From: Clostridia bacterium
GTDB taxonomy: Bacteria > Bacillota > Clostridia > UMGS1840 > HGM11507
Reading direction: 5' to 3'
NCBI GenBank assembly: GCA_017414505.1
Contig: JAFQLQ010000053.1
Coordinates: forward strand, 1 to 42,405
DNA length: 42,405 nucleotides
This document shows, one piece after another, positions 18,657 to 25,624 of the stretch. Under the pieces are notes generated by a model. That model did not search any database. It had not been told where the DNA came from and saw only the letters and a program-made list of their open reading frames with translations. Within the stretch, counting starts at the first letter, position 1; each line of letters starts with the position of its first letter. Position numbers and translations under genes: made by a program.

Positions 18657-19175
18657 ATGGAAAATGCTAAATGGTATGTCATTCACACCTATTCCGGCTA
18701 CGAGAATAAGGTTAAAGGAAATATAGAAAGAATAGTAGAAAACCGTAATATGCATGATAAGATTGTTGAAATCAGGATGCCTGAAGAAGAAGTTGTCGAA
18801 GTTAAAGACGGCGCTGAAAAGGTTTCCAGAAGAAAACTGTTTCCCGGATATTTGTTTGTGAAAATGGTTATGGATAACGATAGTTGGTATGTTATCAGAA
18901 ATACCAGAGGCGTTACAAGCTTCGTTGGGCCCGAATCGAAACCCGTTCCGCTTTCCGAGGAGGAGATTTTATCTCTTAACCTTGAGGAAAGAAAAATGGA
19001 AATTGATTTCGGTGTTGGCGATAGCGTGCATATTACCGAAGGTCCTCTTGCCGATTTCATCGGAGAGGTAACTTCTGTTGATGCCGAAAATTTCAAATTT
19101 ACGGTTGTTGTTTCCATGTTTGGAAGAGAAACTCCCGTTGAGCTGGAATACGGCCAGGCTGAATTGCTTGATTAA
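18657..19175 (+). CDS. nusG: Transcription termination/antitermination factor NusG
   Basis: A 172-residue NusG with an N-terminal NGN domain (AKWYVIHTYSGYENKVK ... FPGYLFVKM ... VRNTRGVTSFVG) and a C-terminal KOW domain (VHITEGPLADFIGEV). It binds RNA polymerase and links it to pausing, Rho or ribosomes. The start is fixed by the family's N-terminus, yet no clear Shine-Dalgarno sequence lies within 15 bases; the GGAG at 18620 is too far. Translation may depend on the AT-rich leader or on coupling. Confidence 0.96.
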   Translation: MENAKWYVIHTYSGYENKVKGNIERIVENRNMHDKIVEIRMPEEEVVEVKDGAEKVSRRKLFPGYLFVKMVMDNDSWYVIRNTRGVTSFVGPESKPVPLSEEEILSLNLEERKMEIDFGVGDSVHITEGPLADFIGEVTSVDAENFKFTVVVSMFGRETPVELEYGQAELLD

Positions 19176-19211
19176 TTATTGGTAAAAGCGCATATGCGTT
19201 TTTATATAGGT

Positions 19212-19282
19212 GCACATATTTTATATGTGCGGTGGGAGGGTTTTATTCCCCTGGGAATAAGTTCTACCCGAATTTTACCACA
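19212..19282 (+). promoter_or_regulatory. rplK leader with L1-binding mimic, site 1
   Basis: After a small hairpin (GCACATA/TATGTGC, 19212-19230) comes GGTGGGAGGG (19231-19240), and the far side CCCGAATTTTACCAC ends at 19281. The two sides copy the helix of the 23S rRNA L1 stalk, where GGUGGGAGG pairs around CCGACCUUGAAAUACCACC. This is the classical site by which surplus L1 represses its own operon. Confidence 0.7.
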
Positions 19283-19307
19283 TTTTTTTATGGAGGTGTA
19301 TTAAACC

Positions 19308-19733
19308 ATGGCACAAAAGGTTATGGGCTTTATTAAGCTGCAAATCGAAGCAGGAAAAGCAAATCCTGCACCGCCGGTAGGTCCTGCACTGGGTCAGCAC
19401 GGTGTAAACATTATGCAATTTTGTAAAGAGTTCAACGAAAGAACTAAAAACGATATGGGACTAGTTATCCCCGTTGTTATCACTGTTTATCAGGATCGTT
19501 CTTTCTCTTTCATCACCAAAACTCCGCCTGCTGCAGTTCTTCTTAAGAAGGCTTGCAAATTACAGAGTGGTTCCGGTGTACCGAACAAAACAAAAGTTGC
19601 AACTATCAGTTCTGAAGAAGTTAGAAAAATCGCAGAACAGAAAATGCCCGATCTGAACGCTGCATCTGTTGAAGCTGCTGCAAGCATGATCGCAGGAACA
19701 GCAAGAAGTATGGGTATTGTAGTAGAAGACTAA
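19308..19733 (+). CDS. rplK: 50S ribosomal protein L11
   Basis: A 141-residue L11 that forms the GTPase-associated centre with 23S rRNA. The N-terminal [20 protein letters not shown] with its proline cluster and the C-terminal RNA-binding domain ([15 protein letters not shown] ... SGVPNKTKV ... AGTARSMGI) are intact. TGGAGGTG precedes the ATG by nine bases. It is cotranscribed with rplA, and its leader carries an L1 mimic. Confidence 0.98.
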   Translation: MAQKVMGFIKLQIEAGKANPAPPVGPALGQHGVNIMQFCKEFNERTKNDMGLVIPVVITVYQDRSFSFITKTPPAAVLLKKACKLQSGSGVPNKTKVATISSEEVRKIAEQKMPDLNAASVEAAASMIAGTARSMGIVVED

Positions 19734-19747
19734 TTTTTCTGCTGCAA

Positions 19748-19779
19748 GTGGGAGGGCTATCTGCCCGAATTTTAACCAC
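19748..19779 (+). promoter_or_regulatory. rplK-rplA intergenic L1-binding mimic, site 2
   Basis: GTGGGAGGG (19748-19756) and CCCGAATTTTAACCAC (19764-19779) repeat the key parts of site 1 with a shorter loop, just upstream of the rplA ribosome site. L1 could thus act directly on its own start. Confidence 0.7.
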
Positions 19780-19798
19780 GTAAGGAGGATTTTAAACA

Positions 19799-20491
19799 AT
19801 GAAAAAAGGTAAGAAATACCAGGACAGTGCTAAATTAGTTGACAGCGCAAAATTATACGATGTTGACGAAGCTATGGATCTTGTTGTAAAAACAGCCAAA
19901 GCTAAATTCGATGAAACTATCGAAGCACACATTAAGTTGGGTGTTGACTCCCGTCATGCTGACCAGCAGGTTAGAGGAGCTATCGTTCTTCCCAACGGTA
20001 CAGGTAAAGTTCCGAAGGTTTTGGTTTTCGCTAAAGGCGACAAAGCTAAGGAAGCTGAAGAAAACGGCGCTGATTTTGTTGGTGCTGAAGAATTGGTTCA
20101 GAAAATCCAGTCAGAAAACTGGTTTGGATTCGATGTTGTTGTTGCAACTCCCGATATGATGGGTGTTGTTGGTAGAATCGGTAAAGTTTTAGGTCCCAAA
20201 GGCTTAATGCCTAACCCCAAAGCCGGTACTGTTACTCCCGACGTTGCAAAAGCAATTGCTGAACTGAAAAGCGGTAAAATTGAATACCGTCTGGATAAAA
20301 CAAATATTATCCATTGCCCCATTGGTAAAGCTTCTTTCGGTAAGGAAAAACTTGCTGAAAACTTCAACACACTTTTGGGTGCTGTTGTTAAAGCTAAACC
20401 CGCTGCTGCAAAAGGTCAGTATCTAAGAAGTGTTGCAGTTGCATCCACAATGGGCCCCGGTGTTAAAGTTAATCCGGCTAAAATTGACTAA
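19799..20491 (+). CDS. rplA: 50S ribosomal protein L1
   Basis: A 230-residue L1, the protein of the mobile L1 stalk and the autorepressor of the operon. The signature [20 protein letters not shown] is intact, and the N-terminal [14 protein letters not shown] and C-terminal [17 protein letters not shown] blocks are normal. TAAGGAGG lies nine bases before the ATG. A separate promoter and attenuator follow before rplJ. Confidence 0.98.
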   Translation: MKKGKKYQDSAKLVDSAKLYDVDEAMDLVVKTAKAKFDETIEAHIKLGVDSRHADQQVRGAIVLPNGTGKVPKVLVFAKGDKAKEAEENGADFVGAEELVQKIQSENWFGFDVVVATPDMMGVVGRIGKVLGPKGLMPNPKAGTVTPDVAKAIAELKSGKIEYRLDKTNIIHCPIGKASFGKEKLAENFNTLLGAVVKAKPAAAKGQYLRSVAVASTMGPGVKVNPAKID

Positions 20492-20508
20492 TTTTTTAAA
20501 AAAATATC

Positions 20509-20537
20509 TTGACATTCCTAAAAAGGTGTGTTAAAAT
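20509..20537 (+). promoter_or_regulatory. rplJ-rplL promoter
   Basis: TTGACA (20509-20514) and TAAAAT (20532-20537) have a 17-base spacer. Confidence 0.85.
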
Positions 20538-20552
20538 ATATTCATCATATAT

Positions 20553-20647
20553 CCGCAGACAGCAGGTGCGATGAGCATAAATCCTGCCGAGGCTATTAAA
20601 TAACTTTGTTATTAGTCCCTCTATGTCTGTGTGATATAGAGGGTTTT
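20553..20647 (+). ncRNA. L10 leader RNA with attenuator hairpin
   Basis: The stretch GCAGACAGCAGGTGCGATG followed by AAATCCTGCCGAGGC is the known L10 leader kink-turn and stem, which binds L10(L12)4. A terminator-like hairpin CCCTCTAT/ATAGAGGG (20617-20643) with a T-rich tail follows; its loop GTCTGTGTG is complementary to the CAGACAGCA upstream, so the two folds can exclude each other. Confidence 0.88.
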
Positions 20648-20667
20648 ATTATTTGGAGGTGAAATAA

Positions 20668-21177
20668 ATGCCAAGTGCAAAAGCATTAGAAGCAAAAAAA
20701 GCTGTTGTTGCTGATTTAACCGAAAAATTTTCCAAGGCATCTGCCGGTGTTCTTGTTGATTACAGAGGATTGACAGTTGAGCAGGATACAAAGCTTAGAA
20801 GCGAGCTTAGAAAAGCTGGCGTAGAATACAAAGTTCTTAAAAACACTCTTATCAGATTCGCTATCGACGGTACTGATTTGGACGAGCTTAAGGACGTTTT
20901 GGAAAATCCTACAGCGTTAGCATTATCTTATGATGATCCGATTGCTCCTGCAAAGGTTATCTCTGAATTTGCCGCTAAGAACGAAGCTCTTGAAATCAAG
21001 AAAGGTTTCTTGGAAGGTAAAGTTGTAGATAAAGCAGAAGTTGAAGAATTAGGTAAGATTCCGCCGAAGGATATGTTGATTGCCAAAGCTTTGGGTGGAC
21101 TAAATTCACCAATCGTTGGCTTCGTTATGGTTTTAAGCCAGATCGCAAAGAAATTAGAAGCAGAAGCTGCTGAATAA
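20668..21177 (+). CDS. rplJ: 50S ribosomal protein L10
   Basis: A 169-residue L10 that anchors the L7/L12 dimers to the ribosome. The N-terminal RNA-binding domain shows VLVDYRGLTVEQDTKLR and YKVLKNTLIRFA, and the C-terminal helix QIAKKLEAEAAE binds L7/L12. GGAGGTG precedes the ATG. It is autoregulated through the leader upstream and forms an operon with rplL 32 bases later. Confidence 0.98.
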   Translation: MPSAKALEAKKAVVADLTEKFSKASAGVLVDYRGLTVEQDTKLRSELRKAGVEYKVLKNTLIRFAIDGTDLDELKDVLENPTALALSYDDPIAPAKVISEFAAKNEALEIKKGFLEGKVVDKAEVEELGKIPPKDMLIAKALGGLNSPIVGFVMVLSQIAKKLEAEAAE

Positions 21178-21209
21178 TTAATTAAAATTTTATAAGGAGG
21201 ATATTTAAA

Positions 21210-21581
21210 ATGGATATCGCAAAATTAATTGAAGAAATTAAAGAATTAAAAGTATTAGAATTAAACGAACTAGTTAAAGCTTTAGAAGAAGAATTTGGTG
21301 TTAGTGCTGCTGCTGTTGCAGTTGCTGCTCCCGGTGCTGCTGCTGGCGGTGCTGCTGCTGCAGAAGAAAAAACTGAATTTGACGTTGTTATGACAGACTT
21401 CGGTGCTAAGAAACTTGATGTTATCAAAGTTGTTAGAGAAATCACAGGTCTTGGTCTTAAAGAAGCTAAAGAAATGGTTGAAGGCGTTCCCTCAACTATT
21501 AAAGAAGCTGCTTCCAAAGATGATGCTGAAGCTATCAAAACAAAACTTACAGAAGCTGGAGCTACTGTTGAATTAAAGTAA
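21210..21581 (+). CDS. rplL: 50S ribosomal protein L7/L12
   Basis: A 123-residue stalk protein. It has an N-terminal dimerisation helix ([11 protein letters not shown]), an alanine/glycine hinge, and the C-terminal factor-binding domain with [20 protein letters not shown]. Its reading frame is nearly all common codons, as expected for a very highly expressed gene. TAAGGAGG is at a standard distance. It ends the operon: a strong terminator follows at once and rpoB is absent. Confidence 0.98.
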   Translation: MDIAKLIEEIKELKVLELNELVKALEEEFGVSAAAVAVAAPGAAAGGAAAAEEKTEFDVVMTDFGAKKLDVIKVVREITGLGLKEAKEMVEGVPSTIKEAASKDDAEAIKTKLTEAGATVELK

Positions 21582-21602
21582 TTTAATTTATACTTAAAAA
21601 AT

Positions 21603-21631
21603 GTCCGGAAGTTTTCTTCCGGACTTTTTTT
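21603..21631 (+). terminator. Terminator after rplL
   Basis: An 8 bp stem GTCCGGAA/TTCCGGAC (21603-21610 with 21617-21624) is followed by seven Ts. Confidence 0.93.
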
Positions 21632-21638
21632 CTTTATT

Positions 21639-21667
21639 CGTCATTCTGAGCCTGCCGAAGAATCTGA
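21639..21667 (+). repeat. Dispersed repeat, copy 2
   Basis: Identical over 29 bases to 4587-4615. It directly follows the rplL terminator. Confidence 0.8.
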
Positions 21668-21697
21668 ATGAATGTAAATTGCAAGGGGCAAAATAAG

Positions 21698-21801
21698 CCC
21701 TCTCAGTCAGTAAACTGACAGCTCTCCCATAGGGCGAGCCTTCAAATAAGCCTCTCACTTTGGGAGAGGTGGATTTGACGTAAGGAAAAGACGGAGAGGG
21801 G
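21698..21801. repeat. Paired orphan units of the DUF559-associated repeat
   Basis: Unit A (21698-21742, minus orientation) and unit B (21748-21801, plus) both show the tip, hairpin and GAGAGGG tail of the units around the DUF559 gene. Here they stand tip to tip with five bases between and no gene. Unit B has a diverged middle. Together with the terminator and the two dispersed repeats they fill the 21582-21870 gap. Confidence 0.65.
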
Positions 21802-21831
21802 AACAAGAAAATGCAAAATGACACCACACCC

Positions 21832-21860
21832 CGTCATTCTGAGCCTGTCGAAGAATCTGA
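21832..21860 (+). repeat. Dispersed repeat, copy 3
   Basis: Differs from copies 1 and 2 by one base (CCTGTCG for CCTGCCG). Confidence 0.8.
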
Positions 21861-21874
21861 ATGATGAAAATGCG

Positions 21875-21905
21875 CAAAAACGGGCACGTACCTAATTTTA
21901 CGTGC
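21875..21905 (-). terminator. Terminator of the zinc-ribbon operon
   Basis: On the minus strand GCACGTA/TACGTGC (21884-21890 with 21899-21905) is followed by CCG and five Ts. Confidence 0.65.
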
Positions 21906-21906
21906 A

Positions 21907-22296
21907 CTATTCATCCTCTGACAGCATCCGCTTGACTTCTTCCTCACTGATACTCTTCCATCTTGAAATTTGTCCATCGGTTGTTTCTAATGTCAATATG
22001 CCGTTGTCGATTATTGCAGACGTATATATTTTGTCTTCCATTTCTTCAGGATGAACTATTAGTTTTTTGTCTTCAACCTCAAACGTTCCACTTATAGAGA
22101 TCTGTGTTACAAAAGCATATAATATATATCTATCTTCTTTAAATCCCATCATTAGCCCAGAACCATCTTCATCAAGCCAAAATCCTTGTAATTCCTGCGC
22201 AGATGTAACTGCGTTCTGGTTCGCTATTTGTTCACTGCAACCGGTTAAGCCAATGAACAATAAAATCAATAGTACGACTGACAATATTTTTCTCAT
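21907..22296 (-). CDS. Small lipoprotein of unknown function
   Basis: A 129-residue protein with a signal helix and lipobox LTGC (cysteine at residue 20), so it is probably anchored outside the membrane. The body is a short beta-rich domain (GFWLDEDGSGLMMGFKEDRY ... FEVEDKKLIVHPEE ... LTLETTDG), like small lipocalin-like lipoproteins of Firmicutes. The start at 22296 has AAGGAG eight bases upstream; the longer frame to 22380 runs into the preceding gene. It is the last gene of the zinc-ribbon operon. Confidence 0.75.
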   Translation of the reverse strand: MRKILSVVLLILLFIGLTGCSEQIANQNAVTSAQELQGFWLDEDGSGLMMGFKEDRYILYAFVTQISISGTFEVEDKKLIVHPEEMEDKIYTSAIIDNGILTLETTDGQISRWKSISEEEVKRMLSEDE

Positions 22297-22376
22297 ATGT
22301 ATTTTCTCCTTTTTAAATTTCATTACTGTTTTAAATGTGTAAAAAACAGGCATGTTTCCAATTTCATCCAAGTGGC

Positions 22377-23582
22377 TCAACGTTTGTACCTAATTTCATC
22401 TTGGATATATTCTACTATAATTTTTACAGCTTCATCGAATTCTTCGCTGGCTAAACATACATAAAATAGCATTTTGTCCACTTGTGTAAGCTCATATTTG
22501 TTGTCTATAGTAACAGATTCTATGATGAAGTTTTGTTCATTAGCTATTTGAAAATCAATAACAATATTATAATAGCTATTATTGTATATTAAATCTGTTT
22601 CATAACTAACTATATATTCCGGTATTATGGTTTTATCATCCATTAATATTTGGATAAAACTCCTTTGTTTTGTAAGTTCTTCGCATGAGTAGCGGCCATA
22701 ATCGTTTAAATAATATGCAAAATTATCAAGGCATTCGCCTATTGTATCTTCTGAATTAGAGCCGACAAAATCATTTTTTAATGTTTGAATCATAGTTTCC
22801 TTTTCTGTTTCGAGTTTTGATTCTACAATATAGTCCATAACTCTGAATGTAGATGCAGAAATAATACTACTGCCCACTAAAAAAGCTATTAAAACAAATA
22901 AAATCTTATTAAATGGGGATATTAAATTTTTTTTAGCAGGGAATATATTTTTTTTAGCTTGTTTAACAGAGTTTACTATAATATCAATTATAGATAATAT
23001 TGATGCTCCGGTTATCAGACAAATTATGAGTGTTACTAATAAGGTATAAAAAGAAATTATTAAAAACCCCATATAATTGTTTGCAAAAAGATGGTTTAAA
23101 AGCAAAATTATAGTAAAACAATAAACCATTAATAAAGCGACAGAAAAGAATATAGTATTTCGATTCCATATTTTGACTTTGTTCTTATTTTCATTAAATA
23201 ATAGTATATTTACACATCCCATAAGCATAATTGTTATAGCTAATGAAAGTATAAAAAGTACATCAGCTGCACATGAATCGCCATAAGTCCGTCTAAAATC
23301 TAAATAAGTAATTGATATACAAACACTTGTTATAATGCCAATTACAATTTGCAGGATTCCCAAAATCAACCATGCTATTGATGTTGCTCGTTCTGTTTTT
23401 TGAATAATTTTCTTTGTCTTGTTATTCTTTTCTTCTATAAGTATAGCCTGTTCTTGTGCTGATACCGAATTCTTCCGTGGGGATGCCTTTGGAGCGGTGC
23501 TTGGATGTACACTGCAACCACATTTTACACAAATTACAGCTTCATCCATCATTTGATTACCGCAATGAATACAATATTTCAT
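22377..23582 (-). CDS. Zinc-ribbon membrane protein, 401 residues, with outer domain
   Basis: The N-terminus is a double CxxC zinc ribbon (CIHCG near residue 4, CVKCGC near 18), followed by a polar linker, four or five membrane helices between about 65 and 270, and a hydrophilic C-terminal domain of about 130 residues that ends in the sequence after the last helix. The first helix WLILGILQIVIGI is similar to WMVIGILQIILGL in the gene at 24086, so they are paralogues. Function unknown. The ribosome site AAAGGAATG overlaps the stop of the upstream gene, so translation is coupled. Confidence 0.8.
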   Translation of the reverse strand: MKYCIHCGNQMMDEAVICVKCGCSVHPSTAPKASPRKNSVSAQEQAILIEEKNNKTKKIIQKTERATSIAWLILGILQIVIGIITSVCISITYLDFRRTYGDSCAADVLFILSLAITIMLMGCVNILLFNENKNKVKIWNRNTIFFSVALLMVYCFTIILLLNHLFANNYMGFLIISFYTLLVTLIICLITGASILSIIDIIVNSVKQAKKNIFPAKKNLISPFNKILFVLIAFLVGSSIISASTFRVMDYIVESKLETEKETMIQTLKNDFVGSNSEDTIGECLDNFAYYLNDYGRYSCEELTKQRSFIQILMDDKTIIPEYIVSYETDLIYNNSYYNIVIDFQIANEQNFIIESVTIDNKYELTQVDKMLFYVCLASEEFDEAVKIIVEYIQDEIRYKR

Positions 23583-23583
23583 A

Positions 23584-24012
23584 TTAACATTCCTTTCTCA
23601 TATAATCAAGCAATTTAATAGTGAAGAAGCAGATTATAGCAATACCAATAACAATCAATAACGAAGAAACTCCAAATTTTATAATTTTTGTAAGAGCTAT
23701 TACATTGTTTGCAGTTTGTGCCGCAGCATTCTGAATTCCTGTATATGCATCACCACCATAACTTGATGCTATTTCATATGAACCGGAGCTATATCCTTTT
23801 GTAATAAATCCAAGAATCATTGATGATAGACCGGAAAGAATTCCTACAGCGGAAGATATTATACTACCAATTTTTTTTTGTTTTGTACTTAATTGTGTAA
23901 AAGTGGTTGCTGATTTAGAAATAACTTTTTCAGGGGCGAAAAAAACATATCCGCAGTTTAAACATTTTTGGGTTGTTTCAGTATTTTGAGTTCCACATTT
24001 TGGACAAAACAT
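23584..24012 (-). CDS. Zinc-ribbon membrane protein, 142 residues
   Basis: It starts with CPKCG and CLNCGY, a zinc ribbon, then a linker and two membrane helices (one near 48-68 with IISSAVGILSGLSSMILGF, one near 110-135). Between them is a Ser/Gly/Tyr-rich loop. The function is not known. AAGGAG eight bases before the ATG fixes the start. A 73-base gap with an AAACGGC/GCCGTTT hairpin (24050-24073) separates it from the previous operon gene. Confidence 0.78.
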   Translation of the reverse strand: MFCPKCGTQNTETTQKCLNCGYVFFAPEKVISKSATTFTQLSTKQKKIGSIISSAVGILSGLSSMILGFITKGYSSGSYEIASSYGGDAYTGIQNAAAQTANNVIALTKIIKFGVSSLLIVIGIAIICFFTIKLLDYMRKEC

Positions 24013-24085
24013 TTTTCATTCTCCTTTTTGTTTGTTAAATTTTATAAGCCGTTTGGGACGTTCATAAACGGCAGATTTTGGCTTA

Positions 24086-24532
24086 TTAATCCGCAAAAGC
24101 ACTTTCGTTGGATAACACAAAATTTCTAACTCCTACGAGATAGTAAATAGAACCTGCTACACCTATTACACCGCCAAATATCAAGTTATAAGCAAGAACA
24201 ATAATTGGCTGTGTAAGAGGTTTAAACTTTTCTACTATTCCAAACGGTTCATCAAGTACAGATTTACTGTACTGAATATCCTGTACAGAAGATACAATGT
24301 TTAAAGCACCTATTATAAGAAGAATCCAGTTTATGGTTAATCCTAAAATTATCTGTAAAATGCCAATAACCATCCATATAATACCGTTAACTTTAACTCT
24401 TGTTGACAACTGCTGAACCAAATCAGGTGTTGCTGCTCCGGGAGTGCCTCCCGGATTAACACTACATCCACATTTCACGCATACTACAGCTTCGTCTAAA
24501 ATTTCGTTGCCGCAGTGTGTACAATATTTCAT
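24086..24532 (-). CDS. Zinc-ribbon membrane protein, 148 residues
   Basis: The N-terminal ribbon (CTHCG, CVKCGC) is nearly the same as in the 401-residue paralogue (MKYCxHCGNxxxDEAVxCVKCGCSV). Then come two membrane helices (VNGIIWMVIGILQIILGL and its continuation, and a region around 105-130 with LIFGGVIGVAGSIYYLVG). It looks like a scaffold or sensor at the inner face of the membrane, but that is inference. AAAGGAG precedes the ATG. Confidence 0.78.
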   Translation of the reverse strand: MKYCTHCGNEILDEAVVCVKCGCSVNPGGTPGAATPDLVQQLSTRVKVNGIIWMVIGILQIILGLTINWILLIIGALNIVSSVQDIQYSKSVLDEPFGIVEKFKPLTQPIIVLAYNLIFGGVIGVAGSIYYLVGVRNFVLSNESAFAD

Positions 24533-24550
24533 ATTATTACATCTCCTTTA

Positions 24551-24877
24551 TTACATAAAACCTTCTATCAGGCCTGATACAGTACTGCTTACCAACACAG
24601 AAATAAACACATATATAACAATCCATACGCCGCAAACAATTAAAGCGGCAGTACCGTATGTTCTTGCTGCATTGGGGGTATCTTTATATTTTAATGCCCA
24701 TAAAATGAATCCTATTATAGGAACAATAGCAGATAAAATTATTAATCCGACATCTGCTTCATCTTTTTCCGGGATATCAGCTTTTGCTGTTCTATGAGGA
24801 TTAACTCCACAACCGCAGTTTGTACACACTATGGCTTCATCAATGAGTTCATTTCCGCATTTTGAACAATATTTCAT
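24551..24877 (-). CDS. Zinc-ribbon membrane protein, 108 residues
   Basis: Ribbon CSKCG/CTNCGC, acidic linker, and two membrane helices. The stretch between them (ILWALKYKDTPNAARTYG) is closely matched in the next gene (ILWPVKHSQTPKAARTYG), marking a tandem duplication. The ATG abuts the TAA of the upstream gene, and the ribosome site AGGTGG lies inside that gene's end, so the two are coupled. Confidence 0.78.
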   Translation of the reverse strand: MKYCSKCGNELIDEAIVCTNCGCGVNPHRTAKADIPEKDEADVGLIILSAIVPIIGFILWALKYKDTPNAARTYGTAALIVCGVWIVIYVFISVLVSSTVSGLIEGFM

Positions 24878-25156
24878 TTACATTCCACCTAACATAATTG
24901 CGTATAAAATTCCAAATACTACCCAAGAAATAATTCCGCATAAGCCATATGTACGGGCAGCTTTTGGTGTTTGGCTATGTTTAACAGGCCATAGTATAAT
25001 ACCCGCAATTGGAATTAATATTGATAAAGCAATCAAACCTCCCGATGCTTTATCCTCCTCGTAAGTTGTCTGGACTTTGTTTGCAGTTGGACATCCGCAG
25101 TTTGGACAAATAACTGCTTTGTCGTTAATTTCTTTTCCACATGTTTTGCAAAACAT
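24878..25156 (-). CDS. Zinc-ribbon membrane protein, 92 residues, first in operon
   Basis: Ribbon CKTCG/CPNCGC, short linker, and two membrane helices (GGLIALSILIPIAGIILW and CGIISWVVFGILYAIML) with the loop motif TPKAARTYG. It is the smallest and simplest member of the array. AAGGAG sits eight bases before the ATG. It is the first gene after the operon promoter at 25241-25269. Confidence 0.8.
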   Translation of the reverse strand: MFCKTCGKEINDKAVICPNCGCPTANKVQTTYEEDKASGGLIALSILIPIAGIILWPVKHSQTPKAARTYGLCGIISWVVFGILYAIMLGGM

Positions 25157-25240
25157 TTTTAATTCTCCTTTTTGTTGGTTAAATTTTATATAAATCCCTT
25201 TTTATATACAAAATTACTTTTTTCGACATCATTTATTAAC

Positions 25241-25269
25241 ATTCTAACACAATTAATTCAAAAATGCAA
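25241..25269 (-). promoter_or_regulatory. Promoter of the zinc-ribbon operon
   Basis: TTGCAT (25264-25269) and TAGAAT (25241-25246) on the minus strand have a 17-base spacer. A 12 bp inverted repeat lies over its -35 end. Confidence 0.65.
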
Positions 25270-25285
25270 CTACTTTTTGAATTAA
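25253..25285. promoter_or_regulatory. Candidate operator, 12 bp inverted repeat
   Basis: TTAATTCAAAAA (25253-25264) and TTTTTGAATTAA (25274-25285) are exact inverted copies around nine bases. It covers the -35 box of the zinc-ribbon operon and lies between that operon and the divergent ribbon-helix-helix gene. The size suits a dimeric DNA-binding protein. Confidence 0.55.
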
Positions 25286-25357
25286 ATATTAAATATATTT
25301 CTGAATGTATCTTTAATTGAAAAAATCGGTTAAAATTATATGTAAGGAGGTGTAGGT

Positions 25358-25531
25358 ATGAAATTCATAATAAAGAAACCCACAAGCTCTAACCGTACTA
25401 TCAGGATGCCTGACGATTTAATTGAAACCCTCGGAACACTTGCCAATGAACAGGGGATTTCATTTAATCAACTGGTTATTCAATGCTGTGAGTTTGCTCT
25501 CGAACATTTACAGGATTCGGATAAAAAATAA
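25358..25531 (+). CDS. Small ribbon-helix-helix (Arc/CopG-like) DNA-binding protein
   Basis: A 57-residue protein. It has a beta strand with basic residues (SSNRTIRMP), then DDLIETLGTLANEQGIS and FNQLVIQCCEFALEHL, the strand-helix-helix layout of Arc/CopG/HicB-antitoxin type regulators. A strong TAAGGAGG site stands upstream. It has no toxin gene next to it. Being divergent from the zinc-ribbon operon, with a 12 bp inverted repeat between them, it is a likely regulator of that operon and of itself; this is inference. Confidence 0.75.
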   Translation: MKFIIKKPTSSNRTIRMPDDLIETLGTLANEQGISFNQLVIQCCEFALEHLQDSDKK

Positions 25532-25553
25532 CCGATTATATATATTTTAAAAC

Positions 25554-25601
25554 TAAAAAAGACTTTCTGCATATATTATACTTAATATAACACAGAAAGT
25601 C
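25554..25601 (-). terminator. Terminator of the kinase gene
   Basis: GACTTTCTG (25561-25569) pairs with CAGAAAGTC (25593-25601), and the large loop has a further AT-rich pairing. On the minus strand six Ts follow (25560 downward). Confidence 0.65.
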
Positions 25602-25624
25602 TTAGACATTTTGTCTAATTTTAT

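Noticed and set aside
24551..25156. The tandem zinc-ribbon genes as an assembly duplication
   Set aside because: The paralogues share only short motifs and differ in length and in most residues, so they are old duplicates.
25358..25531. A toxin-antitoxin pair including the RHH gene
   Set aside because: No toxin-sized gene is adjacent on the same strand; the next plus-strand gene is 1.5 kb away.
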